From an uncultured Lachnospiraceae bacterium (GTDB lineage Bacteria; Bacillota_A; Clostridia; Lachnospirales; Lachnospiraceae), in NCBI GenBank assembly GCA_947302185.1, contig CAMYVI010000103.1, positions 1-8,620 of the forward strand: a stretch of 8,620 bases of DNA, read 5' to 3'. Made by a program: the position numbers and the translations under genes. This document shows positions 1 through 5,753 of this stretch, piece after piece. The notes below the pieces were generated by a model, which made no database searches, was not told where the DNA came from, and worked only from the letters and a program-made list of their open reading frames with translations. The first letter of the stretch is position 1, and every line of letters begins with the position of its first letter.

Positions 1-1001
1 TGATCTGATGCTTTGTCTCCGAGCTCGATATCAATACTGGGAACTTTCGAGTACGAAGTCTGGGTAAGATCCATTTCAATGGAGCCGCTATCATATATTT
101 TCCTTCCGACCTGTGAAAGCCCCTGCACAAGGCATTCACCGAACTGATCGCTCTTTTCCCACGTCTCGGAGACCGGATACATACTCTTATAGGAATCAAC
201 AGACGGGACTTTCATATAGTAAGCCCCTTTATCGCTCTCCGTTGAATCCCAGTGAAGTGCAATGTGAGCGTCGGCATAATTATTGGCCAGCACCGTTCTG
301 GCAATATTATCCAACTGGATATCCTCAGTCTCCCGGATCATGAGGACATTATAGCCGGCGTCCAGCAGTCTGTCCTTCAGAATAATGGCTGCGGGAAGCG
401 TGACGGCACGCTCCTCTGTACCGTCATTGAACGTCATTCCGGAAGCAACTGCCGTTGCAGTCGTAGATCCCTCAGCCGTAGAACCGCCTGTCACCTTCGG
501 CGTTCCGTCAGGATGGCACTGTGTGCGGACGGATTCTCCGCCGTTTGTTCCGTGCCCGGCGTTGACACAGATGGTGATTCCGTTACTGTTGGTCCTGTGG
601 TTCTCGTAGAGTATTGCCGCATCACTGTGGATCTGTGAGAAAGAAGCAAATTCCAGATCGTCAGTCAGGTAGACAGATGTCTGTGTGACAGTTTCCTGAT
701 TGATATCGGATATTGCTTCTTCGGCGGTGGCTGTATCGGATGGCCTGCTATCGGCGGCTGTCGCCACAGAAGAGTCCGGAGCAGATACATCCGGAGCCGG
801 CGTGGCTGCGGCGGATAAATCAGAAACGGAAGAGTCCTCTGCCGGGGCTGCCTGAGTGATAACAGAAATATCCTCAGGGATACTTTCGGCATGAGCCGTT
901 TCGCCGGTATTTCCGGCGGACGTTGCAGACCGGCTGCCGCATGCTGCCATGGAAACAGTTATGATTCCCGCAAAAAGTGTATACAGAATTTTCTTTTTCA
1001 T
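1..1001 (-). CDS. N-acetylmuramoyl-L-alanine amidase lipoprotein (Amidase_3 type), C-terminus cut by window edge
   Basis: Predicted zinc hydrolase that cuts the bond between N-acetylmuramic acid and the stem peptide of peptidoglycan, anchored outside the membrane. The frame is open from the ATG at 999-1001 to the left edge, giving 333 residues with no stop. Residues 1-20 form a signal peptide (KKK, then a hydrophobic core) ending in the lipobox MAAC, with Cys21 as lipidation site. Residues 22-105 are a Ser/Ala/Thr/Pro-rich linker. The catalytic domain starts near 141 with ICVNAGHG (His150, first zinc ligand). Next come TEERAVTL (Glu197 or Glu196, second ligand), ARTVLANNYADAHIALHWD (His250, third ligand) and PSIDIELG (Glu326, the expected catalytic Glu). 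About 46 residues separate the first two ligands, rich in Gly, Ser and Thr. A good AGGAGA site at 1007-1012 lies 5 nt before the start. The family and lipoprotein calls are firm; the cellular role (growth, separation, germination) is not shown by the sequence. Confidence 0.92.
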   Translation of the reverse strand, partial: MKKKILYTLFAGIITVSMAACGSRSATSAGNTGETAHAESIPEDISVITQAAPAEDSSVSDLSAAATPAPDVSAPDSSVATAADSRPSDTATAEEAISDINQETVTQTSVYLTDDLEFASFSQIHSDAAILYENHRTNSNGITICVNAGHGTNGGESVRTQCHPDGTPKVTGGSTAEGSTTATAVASGMTFNDGTEERAVTLPAAIILKDRLLDAGYNVLMIRETEDIQLDNIARTVLANNYADAHIALHWDSTESDKGAYYMKVPSVDSYKSMYPVSETWEKSDQFGECLVQGLSQVGRKIYDSGSIEMDLTQTSYSKVPSIDIELGDKASD

Positions 1002-1148
1002 GAATATCTCCTATAGTTGAATGTAAATGTACAGACGCAGTATGCGCCTCACGGGTCGCCCGAAGAAAGATCGGTCCGTGCCGGACAGTTACGTCGGTAC
1101 CGAAAAGCAGTATGGCTGCGAAAACAGCCACAATTACAATGATACACG
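1002..1148 (-). other. Hairpin-rich 5' leader of the amidase gene
   Basis: If transcription starts just below the extended -10 at 1155-1163, the amidase mRNA has a leader of about 147 nt. It holds five short perfect dyads in a row: CGCA/TGCG at 1036-1046, CGGG/CCCG at 1052-1062, GTCCG/CGGAC at 1074-1086, the 8-bp palindrome CGGTACCG at 1095-1102, and TGGCTG/CAGCCA at 1113-1130. None is followed by a T run, so none is a terminator. I compared it from memory with the c-di-AMP (ydaO) and c-di-GMP-I riboswitches and did not find their conserved cores. It may be a structured regulatory leader or only GC-rich spacer. The amidase ribosome binding site at 1007-1012 lies outside the dyads. Confidence 0.3.
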
Positions 1149-1154
1149 ACTACT

Positions 1155-1163
1155 ATAATACCA
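1155..1163 (-). promoter_or_regulatory. Candidate extended -10 promoter for the amidase gene
   Basis: Read on the minus strand this is TGGTATTAT, which fits the extended -10 form TGnTATAAT with one mismatch. No convincing TTGACA-like -35 is seen 16-18 bp upstream, as extended -10 promoters allow. It would start RNA near 1148 and drive the leftward amidase gene. This rests on motif match and position only. Confidence 0.4.
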
Positions 1164-1169
1164 CAAGTT

Positions 1170-1184
1170 TGCCGAAATTGGGCA
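1170..1184. promoter_or_regulatory. Small dyad TGCC-N7-GGCA between divergent promoters, possible operator
   Basis: An interrupted palindrome (TGCC at 1170-1173, GGCA at 1181-1184) lies between the two divergent -10 candidates, 6 bp upstream of the amidase element. Its place would suit a regulator acting on both genes, but four-base arms are short enough to arise by chance. Confidence 0.15.
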
Positions 1185-1210
1185 TCTTTGTGGATTTGGT
1201 TTTCTTTTTG

Positions 1211-1219
1211 TGCTATACT
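1211..1219 (+). promoter_or_regulatory. Candidate extended -10 promoter for the propeller/metallopeptidase pair
   Basis: TGCTATACT matches the extended -10 form TGnTATAAT with one mismatch. There is no good -35: TTGTGG at 1188-1193 is 20 bp away, too far for a normal spacer. The predicted start is near 1226, leaving a leader of about 115 nt before the TTG start at 1341. The leader is T-rich at first, then purine-rich, with no intrinsic terminator and no riboswitch core that I recognise. Two similar T-rich blocks (1197-1210 and 1225-1237) flank the -10. Confidence 0.4.
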
Positions 1220-1314
1220 TACTCTGGTTTTTTCTTGAGTTAAGATTATTTGCGGAAATTCAGGGTCTGCAGTACAGAGAATGTGACAGGAAGGGGAGAG
1301 TTCTGCCGCACACT

Positions 1315-1344
1315 GTGAATCCTGGCTTGGGGGTATATCTTTGA
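1315..1344 (+). CDS. Possible 9-codon leader peptide overlapping the next start codon
   Basis: A GTG at 1315 opens a nine-codon frame (MNPGLGVYL if GTG is read as Met). Its TGA at 1342-1344 overlaps the TTG start of the next gene in the four bases TTGA. A purine-rich AGGAAGGGGAG at 1288-1298 lies upstream but 16 nt from the GTG, which is long. Stop/start overlaps of this sort are typical of translational coupling and could offset the weak TTG start. The frame is short enough to be chance, so this is speculative. Confidence 0.18.
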   Translation: MNPGLGVYL

Positions 1345-2942
1345 AGGGGAGTAAAAGATTTCGAATAATTGGACGATTTTTGTCGCTTGCTCTTGCTGCC
1401 GTCTTTCTGACCGGCATAACTGCCGGCAGCTGCAAAGCGGAGATTGCCGGTGAAGAAGCGTTTGCGAACATCTCATGGGAACATGCCTTTTCTGTCAGCC
1501 TTGACGGCGGCGGTCTACAGGGATTCTGCGTTACAGACGACAGAATTATATTCATTCAGAATACATCTACCGCATCCACCGAACCTGATAAAGTCTTCGC
1601 CTACTATTTGAACGATACTGACCGGTACGGAAATCCGGTGCAGCAGTATACGCTGGCTGATATGCGCGACGATCAGGATTGGGAACATGGGAACTGTCTG
1701 ACCTATAATCCCGTGACTAACAGGGTGTACGTGGCATTTGCGACGAATCTTGCAGGATATAATCAGGGCAGTATCGGAGTGATGGATCCGGAAACACTCG
1801 GAATGGTCGATGTTATCCAACTGAGCGAAGACTACCGTATTCTCGGAATAAGTTACATCAAAGAAAGAGACATCTATCTGGTTCAGGCCGAGGCAGAAGG
1901 AGGCTTCCGCTTTGTGCTTTTCGACTCAGAGTTCAATCAGCTTCAGGAGCTTGGCACAAAAAGCCCGGAGCCCGGGCGCACATATCAGGGAATGTGTGTG
2001 ACGGAAGACTATGTTGTGATTCCTCCGGCCCTCAGAGAAGGTTCTCCGGAGAGTTATATCAATGTTTTTTCATTGAGATCTGACAGCGAAGCACCGATTG
2101 TGACAGGCGTCAATGAACTGGGACTGGAAGGATATGAACGGGTGGAAGCGGAAGCGATAGCCGAAACAGGTCCCGGCCGCTATATGATGAATGTCTTCGC
2201 AGTCAATGCGCAAGGAGAGCGGGAATATCATTTTTATACTGCTGAGATTCCGTATTATTACAACGTGACGGTCGATTCCAATATGCCCGGAGCTGAAAGC
2301 GGTAATTTCAAGGTGCTGAGAGGCGATAGTTTTGCAGTGCCGTACGAAGAGGATGACAGTTTTATCTTAAGCGGAATTTCTGTGGACGGTACAGAAATGA
2401 GCAGAGAGGAATGTCTGGCAGGGTATAGCTTTGATAACATTCAATCTGACCACTCTGTACAGATTATGTTCAGAGACCGCTATCCGGCTCCTTTGAATTA
2501 CGGTTCCGGGGAGAGCGGAAATATTGTCGATGTAGAGGCGGCTTCCGTTAACGATGTATACGGGGAATACGGAAGAAGTGTGTTCAGTAATGCTGTCGCC
2601 GAGGTGAATGACGCATTTAATGAGACGTCGATGAAAATGATGGCCGTATTTGTAGGGGCTTTCGTCGAGGGCGGTAAGTTTGCGGTCATTATCGGAGAGG
2701 GCGTAGGAAGAAGCCTTACAAGGAGTGTACTCGCTGTCTCACAGGGGCTTTTGAGACACAGGAGAATTCTGACCAGAACATGTAAAATGCTTCTTATGTT
2801 CGGCGGAAGTTTCGGCTTACTCATCCTCCGGGTGAGAGCGGTCAGAAGAAAGAAAATCGCTCATGCAAAGGTTACGCGTGCAAAGCTGAAAGAAGAAATC
2901 AGGAGAGTTTACGGTGAATTATATGATTCATCCGAAGAATAA
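1341..2942 (+). CDS. Membrane-anchored extracytoplasmic protein with likely beta-propeller, function unknown
   Basis: A 533-residue protein that I cannot assign to a named family. The start is TTG at 1341, with GGGGG at 1329-1333 as weak ribosome binding site; no other start lies between it and the in-frame stop at 1284-1286. Residues 1-33 are a signal peptide (KGSKRFR, hydrophobic core, cut perhaps after SCKA). Residues about 45-305 carry recurring strand motifs: QGFCVTDDRIIFI, NCLTYNPVTNRVYVAF, ILGISYIKERDIYLV, QGMCVTEDYVVI. They resemble propeller blades; the fold is inferred. Residues 306-378 look like a small beta domain ending in YSFDNIQSDHSVQIMF, a pattern seen in bacterial surface-protein repeats. 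A semi-hydrophobic stretch (431-470) and a short hydrophobic segment (482-496) precede a very basic tail (497-533). Basic residues on both sides of the last segment make topology uncertain. No LPXTG sorting signal. The metallopeptidase gene follows after 6 nt. Confidence 0.85.
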   Translation: MKGSKRFRIIGRFLSLALAAVFLTGITAGSCKAEIAGEEAFANISWEHAFSVSLDGGGLQGFCVTDDRIIFIQNTSTASTEPDKVFAYYLNDTDRYGNPVQQYTLADMRDDQDWEHGNCLTYNPVTNRVYVAFATNLAGYNQGSIGVMDPETLGMVDVIQLSEDYRILGISYIKERDIYLVQAEAEGGFRFVLFDSEFNQLQELGTKSPEPGRTYQGMCVTEDYVVIPPALREGSPESYINVFSLRSDSEAPIVTGVNELGLEGYERVEAEAIAETGPGRYMMNVFAVNAQGEREYHFYTAEIPYYYNVTVDSNMPGAESGNFKVLRGDSFAVPYEEDDSFILSGISVDGTEMSREECLAGYSFDNIQSDHSVQIMFRDRYPAPLNYGSGESGNIVDVEAASVNDVYGEYGRSVFSNAVAEVNDAFNETSMKMMAVFVGAFVEGGKFAVIIGEGVGRSLTRSVLAVSQGLLRHRRILTRTCKMLLMFGGSFGLLILRVRAVRRKKIAHAKVTRAKLKEEIRRVYGELYDSSEE

Positions 2943-2948
2943 GGGGAA

Positions 2949-3668
2949 ATGTATTTAATACGATTTTCTGATCATCCCGGATGCTATCTGTATTCGGAAT
3001 ATGATTTTCGCAAGGCTGATAATTTCCTTGTCGTTTTGGACGGGATTATCAGTCTTTTTGACTTGTATGTTCCGACAGAGAATGAGACCAGACTGCGTGT
3101 GAGCCTGGTCCGCAGTGAAGATAGTCCGTGCTGCTTCAGGGGAACACGTGAGATATACCTGAATACCGATATTCAATATGTATCGCAGGCTGCGTATCAG
3201 TTCTCGCATGAGATGTGTCACTATCGTATCCCTTTTATTGTTGCTGAGAATCTCAGATGGCTGGAAGAGTCTGTCTGCGAGACTGCGTCTCATTTTTTTA
3301 TGAGGCGCCTTGCACACATGCTCGGCAGTCAGGAAGATCATATTCTTCTGAAGGATTACTCACCGCGTTTTATCGATTACTCGCGCCGGGTTCTGGAAAA
3401 AAGCAGGGAGATAGACCTGTGTTCACCTCTTCAGATACGGAGACTGGAGTTGAATTGGTATTTACGGGATGAGAACAGATGTGTTGCACGCAGCCTGCTT
3501 CCTGTTTTTGAAGCGCATCCCGTACTGTGGCAGGCTGTACCTTTCCTCGGAGAGATAGCACCCGGATTTGAGCTCAGAGATTCATTTAGTATATGGAAAA
3601 AAATATCGCCTGCCGTGTGCCGGCAGGCGATCGATGAATTCTGTAAGATTTTCGGGATTAAGGAATAA
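2949..3668 (+). CDS. Putative HExxH zinc metallopeptidase, cytosolic, family unassigned
   Basis: A 239-residue protein with no signal peptide or clear membrane span. It carries FSHEMCHY, an HExxH zinc site (His87, Glu88, His91), followed by WLEESVCETASHFF. Glu111 is 20 residues after the second His, the thermolysin spacing for a gluzincin third ligand; Glu106 and Glu107 are alternatives. The rest matches no family that I can name. Cys90 lies inside the HExxH motif, and further Cys residues are at 12, 61, 62 and 110. The TAA of the upstream gene (2940-2942) leads into the AAGGGG binding site, only 2 nt from the ATG at 2949. That spacing is short, so translation may depend on coupling to the upstream gene. 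The pairing suggests that the peptidase acts with, or on the cytosolic tail of, the membrane protein (inference). Its 3' end also encodes the terminator of the convergent operon. Protease activity is unproven. Confidence 0.85.
   Translation: MYLIRFSDHPGCYLYSEYDFRKADNFLVVLDGIISLFDLYVPTENETRLRVSLVRSEDSPCCFRGTREIYLNTDIQYVSQAAYQFSHEMCHYRIPFIVAENLRWLEESVCETASHFFMRRLAHMLGSQEDHILLKDYSPRFIDYSRRVLEKSREIDLCSPLQIRRLELNWYLRDENRCVARSLLPVFEAHPVLWQAVPFLGEIAPGFELRDSFSIWKKISPAVCRQAIDEFCKIFGIKE
3597..3631 (-). terminator. Intrinsic terminator of the transporter operon, inside the convergent metallopeptidase gene
   Basis: On the minus strand a perfect 11-bp stem (arms 3631-3621 and 3615-3605, ATCGCCTGCCG with CGGCAGGCGAT) closes a 5-nt loop (GCACA). 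It is followed by one A and seven T residues (3603-3597). The stem begins 37 nt after the permease stop codon, the usual place for a Rho-independent terminator. All of it lies within codons 217-228 of the metallopeptidase on the other strand. On the plus strand no T run follows the stem, so it should stop only leftward transcription. Confidence 0.88.
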
Positions 3669-4955
3669 TCATTCATACCGTAGAGCTTCAATCGGATCCA
3701 TCTTGGCCGCTCTTGAAGCCGGATAGTATCCGAAGAAGGTGCCGATGAGCAGAGAGAAAACAACAGAGATAATAATCGACAGGGGTTCCAGAATGTAGGG
3801 AAGCTTCATCACATTGCAGGCTACGATGCCGAAAATTATACCAAGTATAATACCGATGAATCCGCCTATGAGGCAGAGCAGGATAGCCTCGGTAATGAAC
3901 TGGAGCAGCAGGGAGCCGTTTGTTGCACCCAACGCCTTTCTGGTTCCGATTTCTTTTGTACGGTCTGTAATGGATACCATCATAATATTCATGACGCCTA
4001 TACCGCCGACAATAAGTGCGATGGCTGCTACAAGCGCTGTTACCATGAACTGATTTCTCGTTGTATCAGCAGTTTGTTTGATGTAATCTATATTACTGCG
4101 GGCGCTGTATTCCATATAATCCGGAGCTTTTGCATTCATGTCCGCTTTAAAGCTCTCCAGAAGCATAAGAATATCATCCCCTTTGCTTCCTTTTTTCGGG
4201 ACAATAACACATGTATTGAAATTATAGTCTTTTCCTGTCAGTGACTTATAGCATCTGTATGGGATGTAAGATAAGGCAGCCGCTTCATAGCCGCCTGTCA
4301 GGGGATTCTCAAAGTAGTTTGATGCCGTGAAATCCATTTTCTGTTTGATAACGCCTTTTACGGTAAAAGTCGCATATGTGTTCAAAAGATGGCAGTCAAC
4401 AGTCTGACCGATGCAGTTCTCATCCGCAGCTCCGAACAGATTTATCGCCTGACTCTCAGTCAGGATGATTGACCTCGAAGCGTTTTGAAAATCGGCACTT
4501 GAAAGAGGGGCACCGCACAGGAAGTCGTATTTCATTGATTTCCAGTAAGTTTCACTCGTGAACTTGAAATATGTTGTGACCGAATTTCTTTTGGTTTTCA
4601 CATAATCATTCTGCCATTCCTGTTCCAGATCACTGATATTAATCTCCAGCGAGATACCTTCACATTTATCGCTGTACTGCTGATAAACTTCTTTAAGAAG
4701 ATCCTGATCGATGTACAGTTCACTGTTGTCTACACGTTCTACACCTTCCTTCTGTGTAGCCGAGATAGTTATGTTGGCAAGACCCTGATTATTCATCTTA
4801 TCCTGCATGTTTTTTCCCTGGCCGCTGCCGATGGATATAATTGTGATAACGGCGGAGATACCGATGATTATTCCCAGCATGGTCAGTACGGAGCGCATTT
4901 TGTTGGCCATTATCGCCGCAAATGCGACAGACAGGTTCTCACTCAAATTGGTCAT
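3669..4955 (-). CDS. MacB/FtsX-type ABC transporter permease
   Basis: A 428-residue membrane subunit of a MacAB/YknXYZ-like transporter. These machines do not form a classical substrate channel in the membrane: the permease passes ATP-driven movement to an extracytoplasmic domain and its adaptor. The first transmembrane segment is at about 22-43, after the typical NKMRSVLTMLGIIIGI. A large extracytoplasmic domain (about 45-300) follows, then three more segments at about 303-327, 353-380 and 391-412. The conserved NIMMVSITDRTKEIGTRKALGAT sits in the cytosolic loop at 323-345, and the family C-terminal motif DPIEALRYE ends the protein. The ATG at 4953-4955 has an excellent AAAGGAGG site (4966-4973). 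The first 17 bases overlap the end of the ATPase gene, implying coupled translation. The stop codon abuts that of the convergent metallopeptidase gene with no gap. The substrate cannot be read from sequence. Confidence 0.96.
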   Translation of the reverse strand: MTNLSENLSVAFAAIMANKMRSVLTMLGIIIGISAVITIISIGSGQGKNMQDKMNNQGLANITISATQKEGVERVDNSELYIDQDLLKEVYQQYSDKCEGISLEINISDLEQEWQNDYVKTKRNSVTTYFKFTSETYWKSMKYDFLCGAPLSSADFQNASRSIILTESQAINLFGAADENCIGQTVDCHLLNTYATFTVKGVIKQKMDFTASNYFENPLTGGYEAAALSYIPYRCYKSLTGKDYNFNTCVIVPKKGSKGDDILMLLESFKADMNAKAPDYMEYSARSNIDYIKQTADTTRNQFMVTALVAAIALIVGGIGVMNIMMVSITDRTKEIGTRKALGATNGSLLLQFITEAILLCLIGGFIGIILGIIFGIVACNVMKLPYILEPLSIIISVVFSLLIGTFFGYYPASRAAKMDPIEALRYE

Positions 4956-5643
4956 ATACCGAGCCCCTCCTTTCTCCGGTGATCAATCCGTCTACAAGCG
5001 TCAGAATACGTCCGCACTCTTCGGCGAGTTCATTGGAATGGGTGATGAAAATGATTGTTTTGCCCATACTGTGCAGATCATGAAATATATCCATGACAAG
5101 TCTTCCGGTCTTGGAGTCTAACGCACCTGTCGGTTCATCGGCAAGGATGATAGAAGGATTGTTGGCCATGGCACGCGCGATTGCCACACGCTGCTTTTGA
5201 CCGCCTGACAGCTGGTCCGGAGTATGGTCGAGGCGTTCTCCCATACCGACCTGAATCAGGAGCTGTTTTGCGCGTTCAGCCCGCTCGGCAGGAGCCATTC
5301 CCGCGTACATCATGGGAACTTCGACATTTTTCTGCGCCGACATTCTGGGAATCAGGTTATAAGTCTGAAAAACAAACCCGATTTCCTTGCATCTGATGCC
5401 GGACATTTCCTTTTCACTGGTCTTACTGATATCCTTGCCGTTAAGTATGTACTCTCCGGATGTAGGCTTATCCAGAAGTCCGATTACATTCATAAGAGTA
5501 CTTTTACCGGAACCGGACTGGCCTACTATCGCAGCGAATTCGCCTTTATTTATTATGAGATTTATACCGTGAAGAATCTCAAGTTCGTTAGGCTGACCTA
5601 TATAATAACTTTTCGTAATATTTGTTAAATTCAGAAGTTCCAT
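4939..5643 (-). CDS. ABC transporter ATP-binding protein (MacB/LolD/YknY type)
   Basis: A 234-residue nucleotide-binding subunit that drives the partner permease by ATP hydrolysis at the cytosolic face. All motifs are intact: Walker A GQSGSGKST (41-49), Q-loop Gln93 in FVFQTYNLIPRMSA, signature LSGGQ (145-149), Walker B IILADE (165-170) with Glu170 as catalytic base, D-loop GALD (173-176) and switch His202 in IFITHS. DEPTGALD and the length are typical of the MacB/LolD subfamily that works with FtsX-fold permeases. The start has only a weak AGAAG-like site, so its translation may be limiting or coupled. It follows the adaptor gene after 110 bp and overlaps the permease by 17 bases, the usual adaptor-ATPase-permease order of Firmicute YknXYZ-like systems. 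Here ATPase and permease are separate proteins, whereas in Gram-negative MacB they are fused. Confidence 0.97.
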   Translation of the reverse strand: MELLNLTNITKSYYIGQPNELEILHGINLIINKGEFAAIVGQSGSGKSTLMNVIGLLDKPTSGEYILNGKDISKTSEKEMSGIRCKEIGFVFQTYNLIPRMSAQKNVEVPMMYAGMAPAERAERAKQLLIQVGMGERLDHTPDQLSGGQKQRVAIARAMANNPSIILADEPTGALDSKTGRLVMDIFHDLHSMGKTIIFITHSNELAEECGRILTLVDGLITGERRGSVYDQFE

Positions 5644-5753
5644 ATTCTTCTCACAGTTCTATAAGACAGATTTCTGACGAAGTTCTGTATCCTATGTCAG
5701 AGACAGGTTTCATTTTCGTATTTTCCATAAACTTGTGTCACGAGAATTCTGCA

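Noticed and set aside
252..638. 128-residue plus-strand open frame opposite the amidase gene
   Set aside because: Antisense shadow of the amidase, whose zinc-ligand motifs and lipobox are clear in the minus-strand frame.
874..1131. Minus-strand 85-residue open frame from the amidase leader into the amidase start region
   Set aside because: It overlaps the amidase coding region in another frame, has no good ribosome binding site, and the amidase has its own strong site at 1007-1012.
1407..1429. Hairpin in the signal-peptide codons (CCGGCA/TGCCGG with a CTG/CAG extension)
   Set aside because: No T run follows on either strand and it lies inside coding sequence; probably from GGC/GCC codon use.
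5665..5710. CTGAC/GTCAG dyad after the adaptor gene
   Set aside because: The stem is only about 6 bp with a long loop and no T run, so it is not a terminator.
5651..5728. 25-codon minus-strand frame filling the gap between adaptor and ATPase genes
   Set aside because: It has no Shine-Dalgarno sequence before its ATG and unremarkable composition. A frame of this length is expected by chance.
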